From Phytophthora sp. 'mugwort' (taxonomy: Eukaryota; Oomycota; Peronosporomycetes; Peronosporales; Peronosporaceae): a DNA stretch of 64,000 nucleotides. Below the pieces are notes generated by a model, which worked only from the letters and a program-made list of their open reading frames with translations, was not told where the DNA came from and ran no database searches. The position numbers were made by a program, and so were the translations under genes. Where the stretch lies: positions 62,001-126,000 of the forward strand of contig JAUCEF010000011.1 in NCBI GenBank assembly GCA_033558025.1, given 5' to 3'. Shown here piece by piece: positions 15,001 to 28,476 of the stretch; the stretch's first letter is position 1, and the number at the start of each line of letters is the position of its first letter.

Positions 15001-18000
15001 GAACCAGTCTGACTTCGCGGACCCTCGCAACATTTGCACACGACTTTGACTGTTAGCCGCAAGGATTTCAAGCACCTTGACGCTTAAATTTAAAATACTC
15101 TCGGCTGGTTCTCCCTTTGCTGACAGCAAAAAGTGAAGGTCATACGTAGGGCATAAGACACGGTGCGCGGTTGATAAGCGAAGAATGGATTGCCCACAAT
15201 TTGTCTAATGAAAATACATCCACAAGTTAATACTCAGCCGATCATTTTGGCAAGTGGCAATAGAGTTTACCTTTGCGATGATGTCACAAGGATCGCAGTT
15301 CGAGCATCCGATACTTTCGCAAATACAGCCGTATCTCTCCTCTCCATTAAATTCTGGGCCAGTTACAAGCAGCAGTAGTAATCGTAGAAACTGATTCGCA
15401 TAATTTTAATGCTGTGTCATCCTCCCGAGTTTCACAGACACAGCAAAGAAGACGTACCAGCTCGTAAATGTCTTCGGTGAAGTGCGAGATGTAGACCGTC
15501 TGATTTGTCGTTACTTTCAGAAGGTGTTTTGCAGCAGTTTCCTCAAGTATTTCGGTGAGTTGATTTCCACTGGCAAGGCCCTCATGACTACTATCTTGTA
15601 TGGGTTTTTCATCTTGCTGGATGGCGGAAGTTTTGGAAACGTCGTCGTATTGGCTGTACTCTGAAAATCCATTTATGACACTGGCAATTTTCGTGATACA
15701 GTCCGATTCGAATCCACTGAGGTAGTGCCGAATGCCACCATGCTTAGTGGATACTAATAGGAGCATGTCAGCCATGTTTCGCAGCTCGTTCAGTGTTAGC
15801 TGCCGTGAGAGCAGCTCAGTTAGTATATCCAATCGGCTTTTCCGCTCCAAATACTCGACGTGGTTATTTTGTGTTACGATCTGGTGTAAGAAGTTGAACA
15901 GCTACATAAACATCATAAATTTCAGAAAAAAGTAAATAACTGAAAAAGTCACTGTACCTACCATAGGACGGAGAAACGTGTCATTGCTGTGTGCCTTTAA
16001 CGTATGACAAATGACATGCACCAACTGATCGCCGTCGGTGTGAACAACGACATCAAGTTTGATCATTAGCCGCACAAGTAGCTGGAGGACACTACCAGCT
16101 GACGGATTTAAAGCAATCTCCTTCGAGACAGAATCAAACAGCTCCATTAATAGCCCGTTATTGCCTGCTGCTGCAAATGTTTCAGCAATGCCATCGCGAA
16201 ATGTTTGATCATCCAGTCGAAAAACTGCCTCGACTAGAAACAAAATTGTCTGCGAACAGGAAAAAAGAGTTATCCTAACGGCCTGAGCAAATATTGTGGA
16301 ACGTATATGTTAAACAAACCTTTCTTTTCACTTCAAAGTTGGGATTGCGTAGGCATGACACGATCCGATGTCGAAGTGGGAAGAGTTTTAGCTGGAGAGT
16401 AGCCAAGTTTTTTTGGTCTGCTAAAGCCAACTTCATGCATGAAAACGCAGCAATTTGGATTGGTGGGAATTCGTCATCAAAGAAGAATGCGATCACTCTG
16501 TCTTGAAAGTCATTCTCTAGCAATTTACCACACTGTGTCGGGTGCGTTTGGAGATGAATGCTGCAGCACAAAACCGCATACTGAGCAACTTGCCTATTTG
16601 GATAGGCGAGAAGGGGGACAATCGTCGTTTTAGTTCGCGCGGCTTCATCCAGAACAGATTCTGGACTAATCCGTTGCATTGCTTCGAGAACGTTTGCGGC
16701 AGCACGGCAGAGTTGGAACAGCTCTCTCTCCTGCCGGTTCCAGATCGGATACATGTAAAACAGCGTTGAACCGAATGTCTCACCTGCCTTCGTTTCAGCA
16801 GACTTGTCTTCGACTTCCGTGGCAACAGATTCATGAGAATATCCAGCTCGGATTAGCCGTAAAATGGATTCCATTAGTTTCAAAATGAACGGGTACCCGT
16901 AGTTGGCAAGGAAGAAGGAGCTGCTGGCTGGATTGGCAATCATAGAAGCCATGGCGCCGGCGTCGTTCTCAATAGATCGGCTAGCCGACAATTTTGACGC
17001 CAAATTGTCCACCATTACAGAAAACCCGATCCTCTTGGTGAACTTACTACTTGTTGCCAAGGCGCCGTCGACTTCAAACGATAGCAAATATATGTTGGAT
17101 TTTTCGAAGGCGTCAGCAAGACCCCATAAAATTCCAGACGCTAAATCCTACAGCCAGCATCAATGTTAGCAAGCATTCTGGTTAACAAGAAAACACGTAT
17201 TTACCTGATATAGTTTGTCCTTAGCAAGAAGTAGAAGCTTTCGGAGGAATGAGGGTTCTGTCAAATCCGAAACTCCCCATTTCATTATGTCCGAGCGTGC
17301 AGCCCAGATGATATTCCTCAGTGGCAGCAAATACAGCGTAATGTTAAGAGAGGCACTGTGTATACGCTCCCGGATAAACCGCTAACACAGGAAGTAAAAA
17401 GTTTTTGTTAGTCATAAAAACAAAGTGTGTTTCGGGGTTCACGTCGTTCTACTTACCACAAGCAGCAGAATGATCTCCTTTAACTCGTCGCTATTTCCGA
17501 TTGATACAATATTTTTTGTCATAGACGACAGAACAACTAACAACTTTAGATGGTTCGCCAGCTTCTCAGTCATAGTTCGACTTGGATCGTTCCACTCGTT
17601 CGACTCCCAGATAACATCAAACGGCGGTGGATCCGATACCGTTGATTTTTCTTGGTTGAGCTCTTTTTGTTGAACATGATTAAGCCTTTCCCGGTTGAGA
17701 TTCTGGTACCGATGAAGTATACCATACGTATCAGGTTGGTTAGCAGCGAATTGGATATCATCGGAGTCCTCCGTATAATTTAAGCGTTTGGGAGAAAGCA
17801 TCGGGCGAGGGCCACATGCTAAGACGGTAGTCAGAAGGTTGCATAACCTTTTCAGCTGGTATTCGTCAATGCTAACTTTCGATAGTAGTCCTTGGAAAAG
17901 GAATACAATGTACGCACGAGCAGCTAGTATCGACACGACTGCGCTCTCGTTTTCCATTAGAGTAAGCAAGACCTCGTCCAGCTCTAGTTTTGCCAAGTCG

Positions 18001-21000
18001 TCAGCAATTTTCAGGTTTGTCAGCAGCCATCCGAGACTGATCAAGGCAGGAATTTGACAAGCGGGCTGGAGAACGGAGTACCAAGTCAGTGAACACAGCG
18101 AAACTAGTGTCTGCAGCAAAGGTTTCGTACGAGAGAGCGCGATGGGGGACAGCTGGCCCGATCCACCAACGAAATTCACGTGTTCTTCATGCAGTAGACC
18201 CAAAATGTCGGAGCAATTTGCAGTTTTCTTGCGGTGCTCTACATTAAAGAGAACGTTAATCATGGCAGTATTCATAGTTGATAGAGAAGGGTCGTCACAG
18301 ACGCTCTCAAGAATCCGGTAAAAAGATTCCAGAAAAGTTTCCATCGAGATTGTCCACACTTTCTTATCAACAGCCAGTCGGAATGCAAGACTGAGGACGC
18401 GTAATACTCCCGTATGAAGCGAAATACAATCATGCTGGTGCAACAGATCGAGCAGTGGTGGTGACAGCGCTGATAACAAGCACAGATATTGGTGCGAGCT
18501 TGTCAAGCGCTCCAGAAACTCGCATAGGCTGGAAATAATTAACTCATGCAGCTCAGCCATCGCTGGTACCCAACGACCTGGATGGGCACTCCACAACAGG
18601 TATGCTACACAATCTCTTGGCCCCTGCATTTCCTCTTGAGCCCACACTACGCAAATATCTGTCAACATTAGCTTCACAAACACCTTCATCACACTGATAG
18701 AAGCGTCCAAAACATCCATCAAAAGTCTTGCGCATCCACATGGGCATTTTTGCAATTCTGGTAGCAGAAAAGTAGTTGAAGCGAAAAAGTGTGTGTGCAC
18801 TTGTCTGAGAAGAAATACTGAAAATGTTGGTCCTGCTGGACGTCGTGTCCAAGCTCTGTTTTCGACGTAAAATTCGAGCCATTCCTGCCAGTGAGCGAGC
18901 AATCCCGCCTTCGTAGCACTGATCTCCTCGGTCATCAAAAGACTAACAATCGCTGTCTCCATCGACTCCTTATATGCAGAAACGCCCTGTAATGCCGTGA
19001 TCGTGGTCACTAGAATGTCCAGCCCACCTCCAGTCGCAAATAGTTTCTGCACACAGAAACAAAGTGACTGTCAGTATGAGAGTGTTCATTCTCAAGATCC
19101 AAGACAAAGGTCAGTCTTTCATACCTGTTTTTCTGTCATTCGAGGAGCAAAATATTCAGATGATATTCCGGTCAGTTTTTGCTGCTGAGAATTTGAGCAT
19201 ATCGCCAAAAGCGCACCACTTGCTTCGTCGGATACTTGTGAAAAGTATGAATACTTTTCAATCATCTGAGCAATAATTTTAGTGTTTGTTTTCGTGATGT
19301 GATGCGGTACGGAGGGTATTACTGCAATAGTTTGCTTCATTGCGGATAGTAAAATTCCACGCGGACATATTTCACCTTCATCTTCATTCCCATACATGAA
19401 ATCGAAGAAAGGCTTCCCATACTTCGCTGTGGTCCAATGATATCCTCGCTCTTGCAAGAACGAATTCAAAAACCTTAATCCATCTGTTTCACAGAGCGCG
19501 ATGGTCTCTTCTTCTTGCGCTGACATGAGAAAGCGGTCTATTCCTTTGACAGCGCTCCAAAGTCCCCAGCACCCAGCAGGTCCATTAACATAGTCATGCT
19601 TCCCCAAACTCTTATCTGTATGAACTCTGAAGATCACACGATTTGCCTGGCCTGCTGGCGTATAAGAATACCCAAAAGATATTGACGTCACCCCAGGGTA
19701 TTCTCGTAAAGCTGTGCCCAGCGAAAACAGTGAGCTAATGTGTGGAAGCAGATCAGTGTGAATAATATTGATGCCCACTCCAATCGCAGCATTCGAAGGA
19801 ACCACGAGAGAGTCACCGCAAAGTAGTGCAAATGCTTGTTGTGCTTCTTTTCTTCCAATTGTTTCTCGGTCTTCCAATGGCAAATTAGCGCTGGTGCTGG
19901 CAAGTAGTTTTGTCCGAACGAAAACATACTCGACAGCAACTTCTTTTGGTCCAATAAAGCAGTAGCTACGTAAAAAATGTCAGCAGAAACAAGTACATGC
20001 TATTTGAGAGGAAATTGCGTACCTCGAAATTTCTCCTTTAGATAATTCCTGTTGCCCCCACCGAGGCTTTAGCGAGAACTTTGTATCACTTGCCATCAGA
20101 TTGCACTGATGATGGGTTAGAATGGACTCTCGCCCGTTTACGTAGAGTCTTCCGAGAGCGGCGCTGCTTCGGGATGCATTTATTTTATCCACGTCAATAA
20201 TCTTCAATCCGATCGACTGCATATACGCCTCTGCGCTTGCTGAATAGGGCCCTGGTTGCACAAGATTCTGGTGCAAAAGACGCAAGCACGCCAAAACAGT
20301 GGCCTGTGGCTTACCACAGTCCGCAGAAGTCGACAGATGTTCCGACAGACTTTGAGCAAGATGTTTCGACTTTCGGTTCAGGTATCCGACGAGAGCAGGA
20401 AAGAATACCGATCCTTCAAGTTCTCTACTGTAATGATTGCTCTCTCGCAGAAAGGCTTTTATAAGCTCATTCACACGTCTCAACAAAGACGTATCTTCGA
20501 TATCGGCAGAGCGGAAATCCAACCTTTTCCACACTTCGAAGCCAAATGAGGATAGTTTCTGGATTGCTGCTTGGATGCGTTCTTCACGCAAGTGGAAAAC
20601 CTCCAACTTCGCTATAGGCTTTGGACTCGAGTTCCTCCTTGACTGCAGAAATCCATACAACAGAACATAAGTAATTTCCATGCCATCCGCTAACCAACTT
20701 TCGAGCCGCACTGCAGGGTTGTCGGAGCTGGCCAAGGCAAACAATTGATGATCTTTGCCCGATAAACGCAGCAAAGCTAGCCTTCTACTATCGGATCCTG
20801 GTATGAGCTGCTGAGGACGCTGATCTTCAAAGCAGTCGGCTCGAATTTTCGTGAATGATTGCCACCCCCTCATACCAGCGAACACGTTGAGAGCGAATTC
20901 AAAGTGCTGGAGAGCCTCGGGGTCTAGCCCATTGGCTTTGTCGACGGGAAATATTTTCAGCAAGTATTGCTTCAATTGTCCGTCGACCCCTCCTCGGACA

Positions 21001-22547
21001 TGAATACACCGCATATCAAGTTCGGTATCCAATGCTAACAGGAGTTCATGTAGTTCCAGCACATGGTAATCGATGCCATAGTACAGAAGTGCCGCATCAA
21101 GTTGATGTGTGCCAACACCTTCGAGTCCAGTACGAATAATCTCCAATAGTGATCGGAGAAGTTCCTCGATTTCCGCATTTGTGACCACTTCTTGTTGTTC
21201 CAACTCCTCACTATTCCAACTTTTCTCAGTTGATTCGGCAGTTCTGAGCGCCCTAAAGCGTCGAGATCGCCGCAAATGCCCTGGCGACTGGGTAATTGAT
21301 TTTTCTGGAGAACTTGGTACTTCGGGTGTTGGGTTGGCAGTTGAAGTGTCACTACTGACAGGTTGCTGAATAAAAGAAAACTCGTGGCTTTGGTCCTTGA
21401 TATTCAGCGAGGCCCCAGCTCTCCCAATGATATCGAGTAGTTGTTCATGCGCTGTAGTCACCGTCTTCATGTTTGCAGGAAGAGCAGCTTCTTCTCCGAT
21501 TTGCTTGTGTTCTCTCGGTACAGCATCGTTGCCAGATGTTCTGCCCTTTCGTGGTGCACTCACTAGCTTTTCAGTAGTAGTATCCTGGTCTGTTATCTTC
21601 GCTTGGCTCGGCTCCAGTCTTGGCCCAGCCGACAAACTTGCAATGCTAGCTCCTTTGTTATCAGTATCAAGTTGATCTTCTGCGGTCGAGACTCCAAGCT
21701 TCGTTGGAGTATCCAAGGGTAAACCTTCAGTCTTTACCTCTTCACCCGTATGCCTTTTAGCTTCTTTCGCAGGCAATAATGCAACTTGTCGCTCGCTTCC
21801 AAGCTTCAACGCATCAGGAGAAACTACTATTTCTCTCTTCACAGACGACACCGCACTGACAGGCCTGGAGTCACTGGACAGGGCAGGAGTAGCAGGTTCA
21901 AGAGCAGCTACAGCTGTAGCTACTTGTCGTTTACCGGCCACTCCAACCGTCCGTGGTCGCTTTTGCTTCAGCGCTTGCCTTTGAACGTGACCCGTCTCAG
22001 GTCGCAGATGATGCTGCTGTACTTCCACCTCGGCTCTAGCTGCAGCAGCACTATGGACAGCTGTGGCTAAAGGTAGAGCGTCCCCTCTAGTTACCCCAGC
22101 TTCCTTCACTTGCAGCAGCACGATGCAGACGAATGGAATGTCCCTAGCACAAATGTCGTTCTCCTCCGTCGCGTCCACTCGCGCGTTCGTCGTCGGGTGG
22201 ACGAAGGCGAAGTCGCATCTCGGCGGCAGTGCGATGAATTGGCCAATTAGCACGCGCACCGAGGCCAGCGACGCCGAGGCCACAAGATCGAGGCAGCCAA
22301 GGTCCTCCAGCGCACCGCTCTCCTTGCGGTCGTTGCGGCGCACTACGCGGCGCTTGAGCCATTGGAACGGGGTTGCCGTCCGCTGCGCCTTCTCCTTCGA
22401 AATGGGCGGCGGGGACGGCGCATCGTAAGACGCGGGCGGCGGAGAGGATGCACGCGAGAGCACGGAGCCGCGCGCGAGGCTCTGCTGTCGCGCTTGCACG
22501 TCCGCCAGAGCAGCCGATACCTCGCCCAGCGCGCCAACTCTGCGCAT
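1..22547 (-). CDS. Giant multi-exon membrane protein, at least ~7,200 aa, C-terminus beyond the window
   Basis: I do not recognise the family. My 13-exon model, in transcript order, is 22547-20023, 19965-19125, 19046-17457, 17381-17205, 17147-16320, 16249-15962, 15901-15392, 15353-15271, 15204-~14871, 14787-14721, 14652-10869, 10781-1271 and 1197-1. Most junctions are GT-AG and phase-consistent; 14.8-15.4 kb is uncertain. The ATG at 22547 opens the first long frame. The first ~450 residues are Ala/Pro/Ser-rich and low complexity. Residues ~450-6,600 are Leu-rich helical sequence resembling armadillo/HEAT solenoids. The last ~550 residues hold about nine or ten hydrophobic segments, for example VVVIGARLVLLLAFW and IVYSYGIGIFLLSVVSIVLI, plus a Cys-rich loop with CADC. 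The architecture (huge cytosolic solenoid, C-terminal membrane domain) recalls IP3/ryanodine-receptor channels, but I found no MIR repeats, SPRY domain or GGGIGD-type filter, so channel function is only a guess. No internal stop breaks the long exons, which suggests a functional gene. Confidence 0.8.
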
Positions 22548-23777
22548 CGTGTTGAAGTGGAAAGATATTTGGGTTTACGGTGAGGAAAGCCGATGAAAGT
22601 GCTTACGTTGCCGGAAGATGGTGACGCAACTTTGGAATTTCAGCTTGGATTTTTCGAATGCTTTTTCAATGTGATGTTCACTGAACAGCACTGAACAACA
22701 CATTCCAAAAGCGTTTGAGAATAGTGTTCAGCAAGCCGCTTTATGAACGCATAGAACTACGTGGAAGTACTACGAGCCGAAGTGTGACAGCAGCTTGAAT
22801 TGTTTATCTACTTCCTCTCTTCAAAAAATAAGCGGTCTCTCGCCGCTTCGCTTTTTGGTGGTGTCGAAAATAGCGTTGTCAATAGCATAATTTAAGAAAA
22901 TAGTAATAAATTATGCATCTTGGCAGACATATACCATAATATATCTCACTAAACGGATATTTATTGTGCCTTTCCGTTGTTTTGTCCGCCTAATTTGGAC
23001 TTCGCAATCGGACCTGTGGCCTTTGAGAGGAGGAGTTTAAAATATTGTGGCGCGTTGGCTCAAAGGCCGCCACTTAGTGACTTGTCACTCATCTAAAATT
23101 GTCGCTGACCAACCAGTCGGGAGAACACCCAGGTAAGCAGCATGATGCTTGTTCACAGCTCCTCCCGTATCTCACTAACTACTGTGTCTCTGTACGTATG
23201 GATAGGTGCAGTAGCTACCTTAGACAGCGGAACAGCGCAGCAGGTGTGGCTTGTTGGCGAAGAGAGGTAGGCTGCCGTCATGCTGCCATTGTGTTCGGTA
23301 CCAATAGTTTTGCCCATACATCGCTAACTATATTTTCTCTGCTTGTATGACTGGTACAGTATTAAGCAATGGCAGATACAAGCGAGCTTCCATTACCTGC
23401 GCAGCTTCATTGCCGCTTAAGCGTGAAGTCTGTAGAGCCTTTGACCCCTTGTCCTGATCGCGTACCTGGTCACAAAAGGGTTGTGATCTTTAGAGCAAAA
23501 CGGGGAAAGTGATTGATTCGGTCATTAGTACGCTAAGCTTCTCTAAGCCTCTCTTCTACCTACTTGATACACACTAATGGATTCCTTACTGGCTACTGAG
23601 TTCTTCCAGCCAATCAGCGAGTGACACTTCGTATCCCATCTTTACCCACAATTTTGTACCCATGTGTGCGTATCGTCGACACGTCAACAGCGTCCCGTAA
23701 TCCATGTGCCATCATCATCAGTAAACGTAATCACGTGAGTGATTACGGCTCCACGGACTTGAAGGCCATAGCGGTTT
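22548..23777. other. Repeat-derived intergenic DNA with LTR-like sequence
   Basis: No gene is supported here. The part next to the giant gene must hold its promoter. An initiator-like CACTTTCATCGG lies on the minus strand at about 22590-22601, some 45 bp upstream of the ATG. From about 23000 the sequence looks like decayed LTR DNA of the neighbouring minus-strand Copia element, with a 10-bp inverted repeat (GGCCTTTGAG at 23018-23027, its complement at 23059-23068) and a hairpin at 23726-23747. LTR ends could not be fixed because no second copy is visible. Confidence 0.4.
23726..23747. repeat. Short perfect hairpin in the presumed Copia LTR
   Basis: Nine-base arms CGTAATCAC and GTGATTACG are separated by a GTGA spacer, just past the end of the Copia RNase H sequence. 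This could be an LTR regulatory hairpin; function unknown. Confidence 0.6.
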
Positions 23778-25378
23778 CTACTGGTACGCCGGGGCTGGAC
23801 GAGACGCATCCTTGACAACACTCCCACTCGGCTCGGCAGCGCTTGGTGCTCGAATTCCCAGCATGTTTCGAAGGCTTTCGAACTGAACAGCAGTAATCGA
23901 CTTGGTCATCAGATCTGCCTTCATGTTCTTCGTCGAGCAGTATCGCAACACCACTTGGCCGTCTTCCACTTTCTCGCGAATAAAGTGGTAGCGGATGTCG
24001 ATGTGCTTGGTGCGCTTGTGAAACTCGGGGTTCTTGGCCAACGCGATGGAGCCTTGATTGTCCTCGTAAATATTGACTGCTTCATCGTTCTTCATCTTGC
24101 CGGGTTCACACAGAAATGCCTTCAGCGAAATCGCCTCTTGTGCTACTTCAATCAGCACCATGTATTCCGCCTCCGTCGATGACAGCGCCACGGTGCGCTG
24201 CTTCTTGCTTCTCCAGCTGATGCACCGGCCGTTCATCATGAACGCGTAGCCGCTTGTGCTCCGTCGAGTTTCCATGTCGCCAGCCCAATCTGCATCCGAG
24301 TATCCTTCGAGTCCGTCCTTGCAGCTGGCTTGGAACTCGATACCGTTTCTTTCGTCCCTTGAATGTACCTAAAAACCCTCTTGAGCGCCTGCCAATGTGT
24401 CGGGCAAGGATCCGAAGCAAACTGACTGAGGACTCCCACTGCAGCAGTGAGGTCCGGTCGAGTCCCCACCATGAGATACATCAGGCAGCCGACAGCATTG
24501 CGGTACGGCACCTTGCCATGGTATCCTCATGCTTCCAGTCTCCTTCGCTCATGGCCCTGGTCAACTTGAGTCCTGGATCTTGCGGCGTATTGACGGGGTT
24601 GCTGTTCTCCATGCCAAACTTCTCCAGAATGTCTTTCCAAACTTGGTCTGACGCATGGACGCTTTGCCACTTGCAACATCCTGATCGATTTCCATGCCGA
24701 GGAAGTACTTGAGTTGGCCGAGGTCTGTCATCTCTAACCGCTCACTTAGCTTCGTCATCTGGAGCAGCTCGTCGTTGTTGCATGTGAGGACCAGGTCGTC
24801 GACATAGAGTGCCACGAGATCATGTCTTGATCGTCCCACTTGACGTCGATGCAGTGGTCGGCTTCGCACTTTGTGAACCCCACTTCGAGCATGAGCTTGT
24901 CGATAATCTGGTTCCACATCCGCGGCGACTGCTTCAGACCGTAAAAAGGGAGCGCTTCAGCGGGCAGACATAGTCTGGGTAAACTTCATCGACGTATCCG
25001 TCCGGCTGCGCCATGTAGATGTCTTCGTCAAGAAGTCCGTTGAGAAAAGCTGTCTTGACATCCATCTGGTGCACCATCAGGTTGTACTTAGCCGCCGAAC
25101 TCAGCAGAATCCTGATCGACGTGAACTTGGCTACCGGTGTAAACGTTTCTTCATAGTCGATGCCGTACTTCTGTGAAAATCCCTTGACCACTAGTCGCGC
25201 CTTGAATCGCTCGATCTCTCCAGCTTAATTCTCCTTGATGCAAAAACACCCATCGGCAGCCGATTGCCTTGCGACCCTTTGGCAATGGCACCAACATCCA
25301 TGTCTTGTTCTTACGAAGCGAAGTGACTTCTGAGTCGCACGCATCCTTCTGCTGAGTAGAAATGTTGCAGCCTTTCAC
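23778..25378 (-). mobile_element. Ty1/Copia retrotransposon pol remnant (reverse transcriptase and RNase H)
   Basis: Five overlapping fragments in different frames give a collinear Copia pol on the minus strand. 25378-25151 holds the start of reverse transcriptase (NKTWMLVPLPKGRKAIGCRW). 25191-24934 holds the core ([29 protein letters not shown]). 24917-24561 holds the catalytic YVDD box ([10 protein letters not shown]) and [11 protein letters not shown]. 24511-24236 holds MYLMVGTRPDLTAAVG. 24275-23778 is RNase H ([41 protein letters not shown]). Frameshifts separate the pieces, and neither gag, protease nor integrase is visible upstream, so the element is 5'-truncated and dead. Family membership is secure. 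Confidence 0.9.
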
Positions 25379-28300
25379 GACTTACCAAGTTCCCAAGCCA
25401 GTCCATAGACAGAGGTCAGCTGAGCTGACTGCCACTGGCTTAGATATCCCGTGTCCTCCGCTAAAGAGCGGACGACGGCGCGTTAGCGCTTTGAATGGGT
25501 CGCCGAGAACAGAGGCTTCACCCGGGCTGTACGGCGTACCGGCCCGCCGAGTTCGGCAGGACTTGTTCCTTCGTGCTTGACCACCACACGCCCTTTTCGT
25601 GCCGACCTAGTTCTCTTGGCGCTACCAGTCAACACCCTACAAGCTATGCCCCTCGGGTGTCAACGGTAACCATAATCCAGTCCGCGCAGGGACTTACCGG
25701 ATAGTGTACACTTGTCTTGGACTTGGAAAGAGTTACTTTGTTATTATTTATCTCTTATGAGCCCCCCACAGGGACTCCTCCTATTGTTAAATATGTTCGT
25801 ATACAAATATCAAGTGAAATAAAGTGCGCTCGGATCTCGACCGACCCTTCGCAAAAATCTTAATAAAACCACCCGAATCAGCGACCGGCTGAGTTCATCC
25901 AGTCGATTAACCGAGTTGCCAGCTGATTTCGTACTCAGCGGGTAGTACCGTGGCTATATCTTAGTGCGATATGCGAACCGTCTCATCTGGCGGTTACTAC
26001 ACTACAGTGGATTTAATTTGCACAGGCACCGTCTAACCGTCGTTTCGAGTATTACCAAATCGATCATGCCATTTCCTTGTGTAATTTGTCAGTTTGTGTG
26101 TATGCATTCCTTATATCTAATGAACTACTCGAACAATCCATCCGTTTTTAATTTATCTAGCACAAGTAGTGTAGTTAGTTTCGCGCTAAGTTGGCTTGTG
26201 TAAGACATTACATAATATACCACTGCGACTGGTACATGTCTGCGGAATTCTGGAATGGTACATTAGTACATACTTCGTTAATACGATATATTTTTGTCAA
26301 ACCGTCCTCCATTTTAAGGCCTGACGTAGGATGAGGGACCTTACCAAAGCCTACCTGACCGACCAGGTAGCTGTTGCCTAATCTGTCGCCTAATTATTAC
26401 CCAGCAAAACAGAATTGATGAAGTGCAAATCTGACCAAAACGCGCTGAAGTGTTAGTATGCAAACAGGGCGACTCGTTTGTGTGCGCCTGCTCAGCCTGA
26501 CGGCTAACATATGGCGCGGGTCCGATCCCCGTGCATGTAGGAGCTCGATGCTTGAGGAAAATGCCGTGTGCAAGTCTTTCGTCGGTTACGAGACAACCAG
26601 GCGTTTAGATCGACGCGCTACTCCCCACCTGGGGGGGGGCATGTGAAACAGTTGGGATTTCTGGGAATAATTGCACCAGTTGGACATCCTGACCAATCAA
26701 TCTTCGGCGGATGGTAAAAGGGATCATCCCTGAGCATAACCATCTCGATTGGTTAAAGCCCTACTTATTGTAAGCCACATGATTCATACAAAAGTCAAGA
26801 CAAACTGGCAAAAATTCGACTGATGTGGGAACTTTCTTGACGCATTGCACCGAAATTTTAGAGTATTTGGCAAAACAAAATTACCGTGACCATGAAATTA
26901 TTTTGATAGCTCTCTTGTAAATGTTTTCCAGCACCAGAGGGATTATTTCTGCGTTCCGCTTGAGCATAGCCTTTTGGCTTTCCGGTCATATCTCATGTTA
27001 CACGTCACGTAGATGAATGCAAAAGTGCACTCGGAAAGCTTGCCTTCTCTTGCATCTCGTGTATGTTTTTGATGTTCTCTTGCGTTGATTCAGAACGAAA
27101 TAGCACACAAGAAGGACGAGAGGATTTAGGGCGCGAAGGTTTTTTTAGCGATACTAACTCGGAGGTTAACGTCAGGTCGGTCTGGTCACGCTCTACCGCT
27201 GTTTGCATCGAAACCTCCAAAACAGCGGTTTTTGTTGTCCTATGGAGCATGATTAAATCGAGTTTTGTTTTCTCGTCGCTCCCAAACGACTTCATTTTTC
27301 ACCAATCAACACCAGGTTAGAATTGGACCTCAATTTTATGGGCTCCCGAGGTACAAATTCATTGCTATTACGGCTTCATCCTATCCAGCAAGTCAAAACC
27401 ATGCTCAACGACCTTTCGATCAATCGGCATCAGAACGTAGATGCTTGCGCACGCGTGGTAACTTGTAGTCATTTCCTCCGCGTTGCCTGTACGATTTTGT
27501 TCGCGGGGGCGTGCGGCGCATCCAATGAAATGCTGAAGTACTGGACGATAGCAGTTCTGGTGCGACGATTTAGTGTTGGAGCTCCTCCTAGCTGTGAACC
27601 AACTTTGCCCAATCACATTGAAGAAGTAACCCACACTAACCTAAAATACCATTTGCATGTTGAACGGAAAATACTAAAATCAGTTTTGACTCGTCATGTC
27701 ATTGGCGCATCCACAATCATGCCTTGCCGACTTCTAGTCAAGCTCTTCGAACCATCCACGTCGTTCCGCAACAAGAATGACCCAATTGAGTTCCCCGTCG
27801 AAATGGGGAGAGGTTCTCGGCTTTTCAAGGCCCAAGCTGAGACTTAATCTCACGGGTGAGTTGCGCGACGGCTTTAACGTTTTCCTCAAGCCCCAAAAGC
27901 AAGCCCCCCAACTGTAATTTCTGAAACCGAGTGAGGACAATCGCAACGACCGAATCTTAAGAGCCTGGAACCTAGCTCGATCATCATACAATATATGTAT
28001 TTCATTGAATATAGTGTAGCTATATGCTATATAATTCATAATAATAAGCTAATTCCCTTTGTAGACGCAGTGCCCGTACCGATTCTGACCAATTCCGCCT
28101 TTTGCCGAGTAACATTCATTGGCGGTCCTTGTTGTCACATTGCAACATGCAGATACATGGCAATAATGGCTTTTCGCAAAATGCCATGTTGGCGTGACAC
28201 TAGATCCATTGCTTTGATAGCAAAACTCCAACCGCAAAGGGACCCCAGTCAGGTGACTAAAGAAAACCAGTAGCGCACCAGTCCCGTGGATAAGAGCACC

Positions 28301-28470
28301 CCACCGGTAGCACTATCCGTCTGCTTTAAACCAGATTTGGCGAGAGTTTTCGTTATATGTTCCCTTAGATTTAGCGGAGGGCACCTCGAAGATATTTTTT
28401 TCTCGTTAAATCTGCCGATGAAAATAACGGTTAAACCGCGAGAAACGGACGTCTAGTTCGATGTCAAGAG
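25379..28470. other. Long gene-poor stretch, degenerate repeat DNA
   Basis: I see no supportable gene in about 3.1 kb. There is a nine-G run near 26631-26639 and a Pol III B-box-like GGTCCGATCCC near 26519 without a tRNA cloverleaf. Open frames on both strands at 27.0-28.0 kb, such as a 174-codon plus-strand frame at 27323-27847, resemble no family I know. The region is probably decayed transposon sequence between two host gene islands. Confidence 0.5.
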
Positions 28471-28476
28471 ACGACA

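Noticed and set aside
1..22547. Annotating the giant gene as a ryanodine or IP3 receptor
   Set aside because: Only general architecture agrees. MIR, SPRY and the pore filter motif were not seen, and the C-terminus is cut off.
26515..26545. tRNA-like T-arm GCGGGTCCGATCCCCGT
   Set aside because: A stem-loop forms, but no matching acceptor stem, D arm or anticodon arm could be found upstream.
27323..27847. Plus-strand 174-codon frame with a signal-peptide-like stretch (RVACTILFAGACGASNE), considered as an RxLR-type effector
   Set aside because: The hydrophobic stretch is internal, not N-terminal, no RxLR or EER motif follows it in a sensible position, and composition resembles the surrounding decayed DNA.
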